From NCBI GenBank assembly GCA_027024025.1, contig JALVTT010000079.1, positions 1 to 36,090 on the forward strand: 36,090 nucleotides of DNA, given 5' to 3'. Below are positions 9,712 through 22,423 of the stretch, in pieces; within the stretch, counting starts at the first letter, position 1; the number at the start of each line of letters is the position of its first letter. The notes below the pieces were generated by a model. The model searched no databases. It had not been told where the DNA came from and saw only the letters and a list, made by a program, of their open reading frames with translations. Made by a program: the position numbers and the translations under genes. The DNA is from Sedimenticola sp. Lineage in GTDB: Bacteria; Pseudomonadota; Gammaproteobacteria; Chromatiales; Chromatiaceae.

Positions 9712-11079
9712 CTATTTGTTCTTCTTGGGCCGTTGCCAGCCGCTGATGCTCACCTGGCGGGCGCGGGTGAGGCTGAGTTCCCCGGCCGGGGCGTCCTTGC
9801 TGATCACCGAACCGGCGCCGATGGTGGCGTCCTCGCCCACGCTGACCGGGGCCACCAGCGCGGTGTTGGAGCCGATGAAGGCATTGTCCCCGATCCGGGT
9901 CAGGTGCTTGTTGGCGCCGTCGTAGTTGCAGGTGATGGTGCCGGCGCCGATGTTCACCCCGCTGCCGATCTCGCTGTCGCCGACATAGCTGAGGTGGTTG
10001 ATCTTGGAACCCGGGCCGACCTCGGCCTTTTTGATCTCCACGAAGTTGCCGACATGGTTGTCGCCGAGCAGGCGGGCCCCCGGGCGCAGGCGCGAGAAGG
10101 GGCCCACGCGGCAGCCCGGGCCGATCTCGGCCTGTTCGATCACACAGTTCTCGAGGATCTGGACGCCGTCGTGCACGCGGCAGTCACGCAGCACCGTGTT
10201 GGCGCCCACGCGCACACCCTCGCCCAGGACCACCTCGCCCTCGATCAGGACGTTGATGTCGATCTCGCAGTCCGGCCCGTGTTGCAGCCGCCCGCGCAGG
10301 TCGAAGCGCGCCGGGTCGCGCAGGCCCAGGCCGGCGCGCATCAGCCGTTCGGCCTGGCGGCGCTGCAGGGCGCGCTCCAGGGCCGCCAGCTGCAGGCGGT
10401 CGTTGACGCCCTCGGCCTCCATGGGATCGGCGGGCTGGCTGACCGCCACCGGCACCCCGTCGGCCACCGCCATGCCCAGCACATCGGTCAGATAGTATTC
10501 GCCCTGGGCGTTGTCGTTGGACAGGCGCCCGAGCCAGTCGCCCAGGCGGGCCCGGGGCAGCAGCATGATGCCGGTGTTGACCTCGCGGATCGCCAGCTGC
10601 GCGGGGCTGGCGTCCTTCTGTTCGACGATGCCGCTGACCCGCCCCTCCGCGTCGCGCAGCACCCGGCCGTAGCCGCTCGGATCGTCCAGGGTGACCGAGA
10701 GCAGGCCGAAGCCGTCCCCGGCGCGGGCCACCAGCTCGCGCAGGGTGTCCGCCGTGATCAGCGGCACATCGCCATAGAGCACCAGCACCCGGTCGATGCC
10801 CTCCAGGCAGGGCATGGCCTGGGCCACGGCGTGTCCGGTGCCGAGCTGTTGCGCCTGCTCCACCCATTCGATGTCCGGGTCGCTGATGGCGGCGCGCACC
10901 TGATCGCCGGCATGCCCGTACACCACCACGATGCGCCGCGGGTCGAGCTGCCGGGCGGTGTCGATGACGTGCGCCAGCAGCGGGCGGTCGGCCAGGCGGT
11001 GCAGCACCTTGGGCCGGCGGGACTTCATGCGGGTACCCTGACCCGCGGCGAGAATGACGATTCCCAGGTTCATGCCCAT
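9712..11079 (-). CDS. glmU: Bifunctional UDP-GlcNAc pyrophosphorylase / glucosamine-1-phosphate acetyltransferase
   Basis: Catalyses the last two steps to UDP-GlcNAc: acetylation of glucosamine-1-phosphate, then uridyl transfer. The 455 residues match the family. The N-terminal nucleotidyltransferase shows LAAGQGTRMKS and QQLGTGHA. The C-terminal half is a left-handed beta helix of hexapeptide repeats with NFVEIKKAEVGPGSK, NHLSYVGD and GAGTITCNYDG. AGAGGTG precedes the chosen ATG; a second ATG (MNLGIV) follows two codons later. It is cotranscribed with glmS downstream. The FKBP gene separates it from atpC, whereas atpC and glmU are neighbours in many relatives. Confidence 0.98.
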   Translation of the reverse strand: MGMNLGIVILAAGQGTRMKSRRPKVLHRLADRPLLAHVIDTARQLDPRRIVVVYGHAGDQVRAAISDPDIEWVEQAQQLGTGHAVAQAMPCLEGIDRVLVLYGDVPLITADTLRELVARAGDGFGLLSVTLDDPSGYGRVLRDAEGRVSGIVEQKDASPAQLAIREVNTGIMLLPRARLGDWLGRLSNDNAQGEYYLTDVLGMAVADGVPVAVSQPADPMEAEGVNDRLQLAALERALQRRQAERLMRAGLGLRDPARFDLRGRLQHGPDCEIDINVLIEGEVVLGEGVRVGANTVLRDCRVHDGVQILENCVIEQAEIGPGCRVGPFSRLRPGARLLGDNHVGNFVEIKKAEVGPGSKINHLSYVGDSEIGSGVNIGAGTITCNYDGANKHLTRIGDNAFIGSNTALVAPVSVGEDATIGAGSVISKDAPAGELSLTRARQVSISGWQRPKKNK

Positions 11080-11113
11080 GCCATCACCTCTCGCAAGATA
11101 CGCCTCCGGACGC

Positions 11114-11135
11114 GCTGGCCGTGATTGCGGCCAGC
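11114..11135 (-). other. Perfect 8-bp hairpin between the FKBP gene and glmU
   Basis: GCTGGCCG and CGGCCAGC flank the six-base loop TGATTG. On the minus strand it lies between the FKBP stop and the glmU start, with no T-run after it. It may be an attenuating or pausing hairpin, or a processing site separating the two genes. The rest of 11080-11183 shows only the glmU Shine-Dalgarno. Confidence 0.4.
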
Positions 11136-11183
11136 CCCTGGATCGACGATATTGAGGCCCATCCCTGCTTCCCCGTCGCGGAT

Positions 11184-11684
11184 TCAGTTGATGGTGGGGT
11201 GGGTCGGGGCCTGCACCGCGTGGATGCCGGAGACCTTGTCCTCGCCCGGATTGGCGTCGCGCACCTCGACGATGCGCACCTTGACCTTGAGGGTCTTGCC
11301 CGCCAGCGGGTGGTTACCGTCCACGGTCAGCTTGTCGCCGCTGATGTCGGTGACATAGAAGGTCTTGACCTCGCCGGCCTCGTTCTGCATCTGCACCTCG
11401 GCGCCGACCTTGCGGAACTGGGGCGGGACGTTCTCCAGGTCGTCGGTGAAGGTCAGCGAGGGATCGCGCTCGCCGTAGGCGTCCTCGGGCCGCAGCTCGA
11501 CCTCCACCTCGTCACCGGCCTTCTTGCCCAGAACGGCACGGTCCATGCCGCCGATCAGCTCGGTGTCACTGCCGTACACGAAGCCCAGGGGCACATCGTG
11601 CTGTTCGACGACATTGCCCTGCTCGTCCATGATGGTGTAGGTCAGGCCGACGTACTTGCCGGGCTGCACTGTCTGTTCGCTCAT
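11184..11684 (-). CDS. SlyD-type FKBP peptidyl-prolyl cis-trans isomerase
   Basis: A 166-residue cytoplasmic protein without signal peptide. It opens with a beta strand (KYVGLTYTIMDEQG), followed by FVYGSDTELIGGMDRAVLG, the FKBP active-site-like segment. An inserted flap (PEDAYGERDPSL to the TDISGDKLTVDGNHPLAGKTL region) matches the SlyD insert-in-flap chaperone domain. The last part lacks the His/Cys-rich metal-binding tail of E. coli SlyD, so it is a tail-less SlyD-like isomerase and chaperone. It sits just after the atp terminator and before glmU. I see no strong promoter, so it may be read through from the atp operon or use a weak promoter in the 76-base gap. Confidence 0.9.
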   Translation of the reverse strand: MSEQTVQPGKYVGLTYTIMDEQGNVVEQHDVPLGFVYGSDTELIGGMDRAVLGKKAGDEVEVELRPEDAYGERDPSLTFTDDLENVPPQFRKVGAEVQMQNEAGEVKTFYVTDISGDKLTVDGNHPLAGKTLKVKVRIVEVRDANPGEDKVSGIHAVQAPTHPTIN

Positions 11685-11703
11685 ATCAACTGGATCTCTG
11701 AAA

Positions 11704-11738
11704 CAAAAAGGCCCCGCGGGTACGCACCGGCAGGGCCC
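11704..11738 (-). terminator. Rho-independent terminator after atpC
   Basis: On the minus strand, 22 bases after the atpC stop, GGCCC and GGGCC form the base of an imperfect GC-rich hairpin, immediately followed by TTTTTG. This is the only hairpin-plus-T-run in the window that fits an intrinsic terminator well, and it would end the ATP synthase transcript before the FKBP gene. Confidence 0.75.
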
Positions 11739-11760
11739 TGTATTCTAGCAAGACGCGCGC

Positions 11761-12183
11761 TTACTTGCTTTTCCGCAGGCGTTCGATGGCTCGCAGCTGG
11801 GCCACCGCCTCGGCCAGCTCGGCCTGGGCCTTGGCCAGATCCATCTCGGCCGACTGGTTGGCCAGGGCGTCCTCGGCGCGGCGCTTGGCCTCCAGGGCCT
11901 GGGCCTCGTCCAGATCGGCGGCGCGCACCCCGGTGTCGGCCAGCACCGTGACCTTGAAGGGCTGCACCTCGATCAGCCCGCCGGAGACATAGAAGTGCTC
12001 CTGCGGCTTGCCCTCGCCGGGATCGACCCGCACCTCGCCCGGCTTGAGACGGGTCACCAGCGGGGCGTGGCGCGGCGCGATGCCGATCTCGCCCATCGCC
12101 GCCGGGGCGTACACCATCTCGCCCTGGCCGCTGAACAGCGGACCCTCGGCGCTCACGATGTCGACATGTATGGTCATAGCCAT
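11761..12183 (-). CDS. atpC: ATP synthase F1 subunit epsilon
   Basis: Central-stalk subunit that couples rotation to catalysis and can inhibit ATP hydrolysis. The 140-residue protein has the N-terminal beta sandwich ([34 protein letters not shown]) and a C-terminal helical hairpin rich in Ala, Glu and Lys. GGAG eight bases upstream supports the ATG at 12183; a second ATG follows two codons later. It is the last gene of the atp operon, ahead of the terminator. Confidence 0.97.
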   Translation of the reverse strand: MAMTIHVDIVSAEGPLFSGQGEMVYAPAAMGEIGIAPRHAPLVTRLKPGEVRVDPGEGKPQEHFYVSGGLIEVQPFKVTVLADTGVRAADLDEAQALEAKRRAEDALANQSAEMDLAKAQAELAEAVAQLRAIERLRKSK

Positions 12184-12220
12184 GATTCTAGCTCCTGGTG
12201 CGCGAGCGGCCCGGCCGGGC

Positions 12221-13612
<1,392 letters not shown>

Positions 13613-13663
13613 TCAATCTTCAAACTTTCGCAGCAAGCTGCGACTCGTAACTCAAAAAATTCT

Positions 13664-14530
13664 TCACGATACCGCGGCGGCGCCACTGACGATCTCGGAG
13701 ATCTCCTGCGTGATCGCGGCCTGGCGGGCCTTGTTGTAGACCAGCTGCAGCTCGTCGATCAGGTTGCCCGCGTTGTCGGTGGCGGACTTCATGGCGACCA
13801 TGCGCGCCGACATCTCGCAGGCGGTGTTCTCGACCACCGCCTGGTAGGCGACCGACTCGATGTAGCGCACCAGCAGGTTGTCCAGGACCTCGCGCGCGTC
13901 CGGCTCGTAGATGTAGTCCCAGTGGTGCTTGAGTTCCTCGGCGTCCTCGCCCGGCGGCAGGGGCACCAGCTGGGTCACGGTCGGGCGCTGGGTCATGGTG
14001 TTGACGAACTCGTTGTAGGCCAGGCGGATCTCGTCGATCTCGCCCTCCATGAAGGCATCGAGCATGACCTTGACCGGGCCGATCAGGCTGTCCAGATGCG
14101 GCGCGTCACCCAGGTGGGTGACCTGGGCGCGCACGTCCCCGCCGACCCGCTTGAAGAAGCCCAGGGCCTTGGTGCCGATCAGGCAGTAGCTGACCTCCTT
14201 GCCTTCCTCGCGCAGCGCCGCGATGTCCTTGACCAGGCGCCGGAACAGGTTGGTGTTGAGGCCTCCGCACAGCCCCCGGTCGGAGGACACGATGATGTAG
14301 CCGATGCGCTTGATCTCGCGCGCCTGCATGAACGGATGCCGGTATTCCGGGTTGGCCAGGGCCACATGCCCGATGACTTCGCGCATCTTCTGCGCATAGG
14401 GGCGCGAGGACTCCATGCGCTCCTGCGCCTTCCGCATCTTGGAGGCGGCCACCATCTCCATGGCACTCGTGATCTTCTGAGTGCTCTTGATCGAGGAGAT
14501 CTTGGTCCGAATCTCTTTAGCGCCTGCCAT
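13664..14530 (-). CDS. atpG: ATP synthase F1 subunit gamma
   Basis: Central rotor shaft of F1, 288 residues. The N-terminal helix carries [20 protein letters not shown], the middle domain [11 protein letters not shown], and the C-terminal helix ends in [14 protein letters not shown], all typical of the family. It lies between atpA and atpD in the standard order. Confidence 0.99.
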   Translation of the reverse strand: MAGAKEIRTKISSIKSTQKITSAMEMVAASKMRKAQERMESSRPYAQKMREVIGHVALANPEYRHPFMQAREIKRIGYIIVSSDRGLCGGLNTNLFRRLVKDIAALREEGKEVSYCLIGTKALGFFKRVGGDVRAQVTHLGDAPHLDSLIGPVKVMLDAFMEGEIDEIRLAYNEFVNTMTQRPTVTQLVPLPPGEDAEELKHHWDYIYEPDAREVLDNLLVRYIESVAYQAVVENTACEMSARMVAMKSATDNAGNLIDELQLVYNKARQAAITQEISEIVSGAAAVS

Positions 14531-14586
14531 GTCAAACCTTCTGTCTGAAAATTAATCGCCGGTCGGGGCCGGGCCCCGCGTCCCGC

Positions 14587-16128
<1,542 letters not shown>

Positions 16129-16142
16129 GGTTGCGTACCCTG

Positions 16143-16682
16143 TTAGATTCCTAATTCTTGCGCCAGCTGGCCCAGCTGTGCGGCCACCGAGCCGTCGATG
16201 ACCATGTCACCCGCGCGCAGGCGGAAGCCGCCGATCAGTTCGGGGTCCTCCTCGGCGTGGATGCGGACCTCGCGCCCCAGCTTGCTCTTGAGCGCCGTGC
16301 CGATGGCCTGCTCCTGGGCCGGCTTGAGCGGGAAGGCCGTGGTCACGGTGACGTCCACCGTGCCCTCGTGCTCGGCCTTTTTCTGTTCGAAGGCCTCGGC
16401 GATCTCGGGCAGCACGCCCAGACGGCCGTTGGCGGCCAGCAGGCGGACCAGGTTCTGCCCCTCGTCGGACAGGCGTCCGCCGCCGATCTCGAGCACCAGC
16501 TCGGCCTTCTGCTCGCGGCTCAGCTCGGGGTTGCTCAGCGCGGCGGCCAGCACGGGGTCGGCCGCGGCAGTGCCCAGAAAGCCCAGCATCCCGGACCACA
16601 GGTCCAGCTTGTCGGTTTCGACCGCGCGCTGAAAAACGGCTTCCGCGTACGGTCGGGCGATGGTTGTTGCGTCTCCAGCCAT
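16143..16682 (-). CDS. atpH: ATP synthase F1 subunit delta
   Basis: Peripheral-stalk subunit joining the top of F1 to subunit b. The 179-residue protein begins with [15 protein letters not shown] and its C-terminal half carries [16 protein letters not shown], the conserved delta/OSCP ending. It lies nine bases after atpF. Confidence 0.98.
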   Translation of the reverse strand: MAGDATTIARPYAEAVFQRAVETDKLDLWSGMLGFLGTAAADPVLAAALSNPELSREQKAELVLEIGGGRLSDEGQNLVRLLAANGRLGVLPEIAEAFEQKKAEHEGTVDVTVTTAFPLKPAQEQAIGTALKSKLGREVRIHAEEDPELIGGFRLRAGDMVIDGSVAAQLGQLAQELGI

Positions 16683-16691
16683 GGGCCTGCC

Positions 16692-17162
16692 CTAGATCTG
16701 CCTGGCGACAGCTTCGACGATGTCCTTGTGCGCCTCGGCATCGATCTCGCGGCGCAGGATCTTCTCCGCGCCGGCCACGGCCAGCTCGGCCACCCGGGCG
16801 CGCAGCTCCTCGCGTGCCTTGTTGGTGGCCTGCTCGATCTCCGCCTGGGCCGCCGCCAGCTGGCGTGCGCCCTCGGCCTGGGCCTTTTCCTTGGCCTCCT
16901 CGACAAGCTGTGCCGCCTGCCGCTCGGCCCTGGCCTTGATCTCGGCCGCCTGCTGCTTGGCCTCGTGCAGATACTCGGTGGCGCGCTCCTGCGCCAGCAC
17001 CTGCTCGTGCTGGCCGCGTTCCGCCGCCGCCAGGCCGTCAGCGATCTTTGCCTTGCGCTCGTCCATCGCCTTGACCAGCGGAGGCCATACAAACTTCATG
17101 GTGAACCAGACGAACACCGCGAAGGACAGCAGCTGGGCAATGAGTGTCAGGTTGATATTCAT
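16692..17162 (-). CDS. atpF: ATP synthase Fo subunit b
   Basis: Peripheral-stalk subunit, 156 residues. One N-terminal membrane helix (TLIAQLLSFAVFVWFTMKFVW) is followed by a long charged helix that dimerises as a coiled coil and ends in a delta-binding region. The start NINLTLIAQ is the usual gammaproteobacterial form. It is the fourth gene of the operon. Confidence 0.98.
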   Translation of the reverse strand: MNINLTLIAQLLSFAVFVWFTMKFVWPPLVKAMDERKAKIADGLAAAERGQHEQVLAQERATEYLHEAKQQAAEIKARAERQAAQLVEEAKEKAQAEGARQLAAAQAEIEQATNKAREELRARVAELAVAGAEKILRREIDAEAHKDIVEAVARQI

Positions 17163-17214
17163 CCCGAAACCTCGTTCAGACGAGAGTTGAATACATGTAC
17201 TGCGAGGATCGTCC

Positions 17215-17460
<246 letters not shown>

Positions 17461-17497
17461 TTAAGTGTCAATCCAGGTAAGTTGAAGAATCGGTTTG

Positions 17498-18376
<879 letters not shown>

Positions 18377-18383
18377 TTATCTC

Positions 18384-18764
18384 TCAGCGGGCGATACGGT
18401 TCGCCAGCAGCGGGGGTAAAACCTGTACGAACAAAAAGGCGCCCAGAAGGGCCACCGGGTTGAGGTCATCCAGACCCCACATCGCCAGGCCAAAGACCAG
18501 GACGATGCCGAGCAGCTTGATCAGCTCGCCGCTGAAAAAGCGGGCCACGATCCGACCGGGCTGCTGCGCCCTGTAGGGTGCAAAGACCCATACGGCCAGG
18601 AGGGCGCTGCCCAGGGAGGCGGCCAGTCCACCGATCAATACATCACGTGCGATGCGCAGATCATACAGACTTGCCAGCAAAAAAATAACCACCGCGGTGG
18701 TCAATTGGGCCGATACCAGGCGCCAGGCGCGCCGGGCATCCGGTTTCTGCGTGTGGCGATTCAC
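18384..18764 (-). CDS. atpI: ATP synthase accessory protein I
   Basis: A 126-residue membrane protein with about four hydrophobic segments, helping assembly of the c ring in other bacteria. The start is GTG (MNRHTQKPDARR if initiated there); no strong Shine-Dalgarno is visible. It is the first gene of the atp operon, just behind the promoter at 18800-18828. Identification rests on position, size and hydrophobic pattern, as AtpI sequences diverge. Confidence 0.92.
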   Translation of the reverse strand: MNRHTQKPDARRAWRLVSAQLTTAVVIFLLASLYDLRIARDVLIGGLAASLGSALLAVWVFAPYRAQQPGRIVARFFSGELIKLLGIVLVFGLAMWGLDDLNPVALLGAFLFVQVLPPLLANRIAR

Positions 18765-18799
18765 GAACCACCCGGGCCGGTCGTTTCAAAGCGGGGCGG

Positions 18800-18828
18800 A
18801 GTATAAGCAGTTCCTGTAATAAGGTCAA
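18800..18828 (-). promoter_or_regulatory. Sigma-70 promoter of the atp operon
   Basis: Read on the minus strand, TTGACC and TATACT are separated by 17 bases, close to the housekeeping consensus. The predicted start site is just upstream of atpI. The A/T-rich stretch GTTTTTTTATC lies upstream of the -35, where it could act as an UP element. Confidence 0.8.
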
Positions 18829-18840
18829 ACGATAGTTTGA
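18825..18840. promoter_or_regulatory. Inverted repeat overlapping the atp promoter -35
   Basis: TCAAAC-GATA-GTTTGA is a perfect 6-bp inverted repeat that covers part of the -35 hexamer. It could be an operator or the base of a hairpin ending the parB transcript (a T-run of seven lies next to it on the minus strand, but on the wrong side of the repeat for a normal terminator). The function is unknown. Confidence 0.4.
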
Positions 18841-18868
18841 TAAAAAAACGTCTTATTCCGCCCGCCCC

Positions 18869-19759
18869 TCATTTGATATGGGCCAGGATGCCCTCCAGCT
18901 CGTCCAGGCTGTTGTAGCTGATCTCCAGGCGGCCTTTGCCGCCGCTGCCCTGCTTGATCGCGACCCGCGCGCCCAGGCGGTCGGTGAGATCGTCGAGCAG
19001 GCGGCGGATGTCGGGATCGTCCTCGGCCGCGGGGGCCGCCGGACGCGCCGGGGTCTCGCTGCTCAGGCGGCGCACCAGGGCCTCGGTCTCGCGGACCGAC
19101 AGGCCCTTGCGCGCCACCGTGGTGGCCGCCTCGGCCTGGCGCGCCGGATCCTTCAGCGCCAGCAGGGCGCGCGCGTGGCCCATCTCCAGGGCGCCCTCGT
19201 CGAGCAGCTCCTTGACCGCCGGGTCCAGGTCCAGCAGGCGGATCAGATTGGTCACGGTGGTGCGCGACTTGCCAACCGCCTGGGCCACCTGCTGGTGGGT
19301 CAGCTCGAACTCGTTGAGCAGGCGGTGCAGGGCCGCGGCCTCCTCCAGCGGATTGAGGTCGTCGCGCTGGATGTTCTCGATCAGGGCCATGGCCATGGCG
19401 GCCTGGTCGTCGACCTGCTTGATCACCACCGGGACCTCTTCCAGACCGGCCAGCTGGGCGGCCCGCCAGCGGCGTTCGCCGGCAATGATCTCGTAGTTGC
19501 CGCCGCCGACCTCGCGCACCACGATGGGCTGCACCATGCCCTGGGCGGCGATCGAATCGGCCAGCTCGCGCAGCTTGTCCTCGTCGAAGTGGCGCCGCGG
19601 CTGGTAGCGGCCGCGCTGGATGCGCTCCACCGGCAGGCTGTCGCCGCCGCTCGGGCCCGCGGGATCGGAATCGGTCTGTGCCTTGGCGGGTTGCTCCGCG
19701 GACTGGGCGCCGCCAAGCAGCGCGTCCAGGCCGCGACCCAGGCCTCGTTTCTTTGCCAT
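18869..19759 (-). CDS. parB: Chromosome-partitioning protein ParB
   Basis: Centromere-binding CTP-dependent clamp, 296 residues. The N-terminus KKRGLGRGLDALLGG contains the ParA-stimulating Arg-rich tip. The ParB/Srx CTP-binding core includes GERRWRAAQLAGLEEVPV, then comes a helix-turn-helix near 155-180 (LTHQQVAQAVGKSRTTVTNL), and a C-terminal dimerisation domain ends LEGILAHIK. It starts three bases after parA. I saw no perfect parS site in the window, so its binding sites lie elsewhere or are degenerate. Confidence 0.98.
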   Translation of the reverse strand: MAKKRGLGRGLDALLGGAQSAEQPAKAQTDSDPAGPSGGDSLPVERIQRGRYQPRRHFDEDKLRELADSIAAQGMVQPIVVREVGGGNYEIIAGERRWRAAQLAGLEEVPVVIKQVDDQAAMAMALIENIQRDDLNPLEEAAALHRLLNEFELTHQQVAQAVGKSRTTVTNLIRLLDLDPAVKELLDEGALEMGHARALLALKDPARQAEAATTVARKGLSVRETEALVRRLSSETPARPAAPAAEDDPDIRRLLDDLTDRLGARVAIKQGSGGKGRLEISYNSLDELEGILAHIK

Positions 19760-19762
19760 GGT

Positions 19763-20545
19763 CTATACGGATATCGTCTGGGGTTGGTGACGGCGCGCCA
19801 TCTCGCTGGCCAGGGCCATGTAGCTGATGGAGCCGCGGGAGGACTTATCATACAGCATCACCGGCATCCCGTGACTGGGCGCCTCGGCCACGCGCACATT
19901 GCGCGGTATGACGGTGCGGAAGACCTTGTCCTGAAAGTGGCTGATCAGCTGCCCGGAGACATCGTTGGCCAGATTGTTGCGCGGATCGTGCATGGTGCGC
20001 ACGATGCCCTCCAGGTCCAGGCGCGGGTTGCGGTGGGCCTTGATCTGCTCGATGGTGTTGAGCAGGGCCGACAGCCCCTCCAGGGCGTAGTACTCGGTCT
20101 GGATGGGCACCAGCACGCCGTCCGCCGCGACCAGGGCGTTCAGCGTCAGCATGTTCAGCGAGGGCGGGCAGTCGATCAGGATGTAATCGTATTCGTTGCG
20201 CACCGGCTCCAGGGCCAGGGCCAGGCGGCGCTCGCGCATGGGCGCGTCCAGCAGCTGCACCTCGGCCGCGGTCAGATCACCGTTGGCCGGCAGCACATCG
20301 AACAGATCCTGGATGCTGGGGCGCACCGCCCGGCGCGCCGGCAGCTCGCCCAGCAACACCTCCAGGACCGAGTTGTCCAGCGCGTATTTGTCCACCCCGC
20401 AGCCCATGGTGGCGTTGCCCTGGGGGTCGAGATCGATGAGCAGGACCTTCTTGCGCATGTCCGCCAGCGCGGCCGCGAGATTGACCGTGGTGGTGGTCTT
20501 GCCGACCCCGCCCTTCTGGTTGGCTACACAGATGATGCGTCCCAT
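19763..20545 (-). CDS. parA: Chromosome-partitioning ATPase ParA (Soj family)
   Basis: Deviant-Walker ATPase that moves ParB-bound origins, 260 residues. It starts GRIICVANQKGGVGKTTT, where KGGVGKTT is the deviant Walker A; LLIDLDPQGNAT and ILIDCPPSLN follow. It is chromosomal rather than plasmid-like, without an N-terminal DNA-binding extension. It overlaps no neighbour and drives parB; the promoter is at 20578-20606. The DUF6789-like gene separates it from rsmG, although rsmG, parA and parB are usually contiguous. Confidence 0.98.
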   Translation of the reverse strand: MGRIICVANQKGGVGKTTTTVNLAAALADMRKKVLLIDLDPQGNATMGCGVDKYALDNSVLEVLLGELPARRAVRPSIQDLFDVLPANGDLTAAEVQLLDAPMRERRLALALEPVRNEYDYILIDCPPSLNMLTLNALVAADGVLVPIQTEYYALEGLSALLNTIEQIKAHRNPRLDLEGIVRTMHDPRNNLANDVSGQLISHFQDKVFRTVIPRNVRVAEAPSHGMPVMLYDKSSRGSISYMALASEMARRHQPQTISV

Positions 20546-20577
20546 GGTGCTCGATCCGTTGTCTGGCTGGACCGGCC

Positions 20578-20606
20578 ATCATAAGACGTATGCCGGACGC
20601 CCACAA
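20578..20606 (-). promoter_or_regulatory. Probable promoter of parA-parB
   Basis: On the minus strand TTGTGG and TATGAT are 17 bases apart, 33 bases upstream of the parA ATG. A small hairpin (CCGGG/CCCGG, 20642-20655) lies further upstream, between the promoter and the divergent membrane-protein gene. Confidence 0.55.
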
Positions 20607-20702
20607 CCGAGCCGCTCCAGCCGGCCCGCCGCGAAAGATCACCGGGTATTCCCGGGTCTGTATGGGCAGGAACCCTTCTACCATATGACTCAAGGAGCCC
20701 CC

Positions 20703-21113
20703 ATGAATATCAAAACTGGCCTCATTTCCGGTTTCATCGCCACCCTCGTTCTCTCCGCCATCATGGTCCTGAAGGCCAAGATGGGGCTGATGCCCGATCT
20801 CAACGCCATCAAGATGCTGGCCGGGATGCTGCACGGGCCGCTGGTCCTGGGCTGGGCCGCGCACTTCATGATCGGCGTGATCACCTGGGGCATTCTGTTC
20901 GCCCTGCTGGTCGACAGGCTGCCCGGCGGCGTGATGAGCAGCGCGATCATCTTCTCGATCGGCGCCTGGCTGGCCATGATGCTCGGTCCCATGCCCATGG
21001 CCGGCGCCGGCCTGTTCGGCCTCAAGATCGGGATCATGGCGCCGGTCGCCACCCTGGTGCTGCACCTGATCTGGGGCGTGGTGCTGGGCTTCAGCTACAA
21101 GCGCCTCGCCTGA
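20703..21113 (+). CDS. Small multi-spanning membrane protein (DUF6789-like)
   Basis: The track ORF starts at 20196, but AAGGAG right before the ATG at 20703 fixes the start, giving 136 residues. Four hydrophobic helices rich in Gly, Met and Ala cover most of the protein; the first contains SGFIATLVLSAIMVLKAKMG and the last ends VLGFSYKRLA. This matches my memory of the DUF6789 family, whose function is unknown. It is divergent from parA and its TGA directly abuts the rsmG stop of the other strand. It interrupts the usual rsmG-parA junction. Confidence 0.85.
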   Translation: MNIKTGLISGFIATLVLSAIMVLKAKMGLMPDLNAIKMLAGMLHGPLVLGWAAHFMIGVITWGILFALLVDRLPGGVMSSAIIFSIGAWLAMMLGPMPMAGAGLFGLKIGIMAPVATLVLHLIWGVVLGFSYKRLA

Positions 21114-21764
21114 TCACGCCGGCCCGATCAGCACCAGGTGGCGCTGACCGGGCTCTCCGGGCACCCGCAGACGCTCGACCTGCATCCGCAGGTCGGGCGT
21201 CAGGGTGTCGGGATCGAAGGCCTCCAGTCCCGCCTTCATGGCCGCCCACCGGCCACCCGGGGCGCGCAGGTGGGCGGTGAGTTCGAGCATGTGTCGCAGC
21301 TCGCTGAAGGCGCGCGAGGTGATGGTGTCGAAGCCGGTCTCGTCCGCCAGGGACTCGACCCGTTTCTGCACCACGCTCACATTGCCCAGGCCCAGCTCGA
21401 TGACCGCCTGCTGCACGAAGCGGGTCTTCTTGCCGTTGGCGTCGAGCAGGGTGAAGGACAGCGTCGGAAGCGCCAGCGCCAGCGGGATGCCCGGCAGGCC
21501 CGCGCCGGTGCCCACGTCCAGCACCCGCGGCCCGCGCACCCAGGGCAGGATGGACAGGCTGTCGAGGAGGTGACGGGAGACCATCTCCCGCGGATCGCGC
21601 ACCGCGGTCAGGTTGTAGGCCCGGTTCCATTTCAGCAGCAGGGCCAGGTAATCGAGCAGGCGTGCCTGGCAGGCCGCGTCCAGCGACAGGCCCATCTCGC
21701 GCAGACCGTCGCGCAGCTGCGCGGACCACAGGTCCAGGGGGGGGTTGTCGGACGAACGGCTCAT
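21114..21764 (-). CDS. rsmG: 16S rRNA (guanine(527)-N(7))-methyltransferase
   Basis: SAM-dependent methylase of G527 in 16S rRNA. I chose the ATG at 21764 (MSRSSDNPPL) over the track start at 21812, because the shorter form fits the family's length (216 residues) and does not overlap the divergent GST gene. The SAM-binding motif is LDVGTGAGLPGIPLAL, and SRAFSEL follows. It is normally adjacent to mnmG; here five other genes separate the two. Confidence 0.95.
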   Translation of the reverse strand: MSRSSDNPPLDLWSAQLRDGLREMGLSLDAACQARLLDYLALLLKWNRAYNLTAVRDPREMVSRHLLDSLSILPWVRGPRVLDVGTGAGLPGIPLALALPTLSFTLLDANGKKTRFVQQAVIELGLGNVSVVQKRVESLADETGFDTITSRAFSELRHMLELTAHLRAPGGRWAAMKAGLEAFDPDTLTPDLRMQVERLRVPGEPGQRHLVLIGPA

Positions 21765-21804
21765 GCCTGCTATTATCCGCCATGCGGCCATCCTGGATAA
21801 ACCG

Positions 21805-22419
21805 ATGATCACACTCTACGGCATCAGCGCCTCTCGCGCCTTCCGCTGCCTGTGGATGCTCGAGGAACTGGGCATCGACTACCGGCGGGAGCCCCTGGAC
21901 TACCGCGACCAGGACGCCCTGAACGACCCGGCCTACCGCGCGCTCAACCCCAATGGGCGCATCCCCACGCTGGTGGACGGCGACTATGTGCTGTGGGAGT
22001 CGATGGCCATCAACCTCTACCTGGCGCGCCGCTACGGGCAGGCAACCGGCCTCTGGCCCGACGACGAACAGGCCGAGGGCCTGGCCTGGCAGTGGTCCTT
22101 CTGGATCATGACCGAGGTGGAACACCCCCTGCTCAGTGTGCTCATGCACCGCCGTGTGCTGCCGGCCGAGAAACGCGACCCGCAACGCGCCGCGCGCAAC
22201 CAGGGCCTGCTGCGCCAGCCCCTGGGGGTACTGGATCAGGCCCTGCGGGGCCGGGACTGGCTGCTGCACGACCGCTTCACCGTGGCCGACCTCAACCTCG
22301 CCTCGGTGCTGGGCTGGGCGCGCCCGGCGCGCCTGTCACTGCGCGATTGGCCGGCGCTCGACGCCTGGCTGAAACGCTGCCTGGAACGTCCCGCGCGGCG
22401 GCGGGCTCAGATCGATTGA
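21805..22419 (+). CDS. Glutathione S-transferase family protein
   Basis: A 204-residue protein starting MITLYGISASRAFRCLWML, the thioredoxin-like N-domain with Ser in the active-site area. NPNGRIPTLVDGD and ESMAINLYLARRY are the glutathione-site segments. An all-helical C-domain follows, with the FTVADLNLAS motif typical of GSTs. The track ORF extends to 21745, but the ATG at 21805 matches the family start. It is divergent from rsmG with 40 bases between, and its stop lies four bases from the stop of the MocR-type gene. The substrate cannot be told. Confidence 0.93.
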   Translation: MITLYGISASRAFRCLWMLEELGIDYRREPLDYRDQDALNDPAYRALNPNGRIPTLVDGDYVLWESMAINLYLARRYGQATGLWPDDEQAEGLAWQWSFWIMTEVEHPLLSVLMHRRVLPAEKRDPQRAARNQGLLRQPLGVLDQALRGRDWLLHDRFTVADLNLASVLGWARPARLSLRDWPALDAWLKRCLERPARRRAQID

Positions 22420-22423
22420 ACAC

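Noticed and set aside
18765-20700. parS sites near parAB
   Set aside because: No TGTTTCACGTGAAACA-like palindrome was seen in or around parAB; only half-site resemblances inside genes elsewhere.
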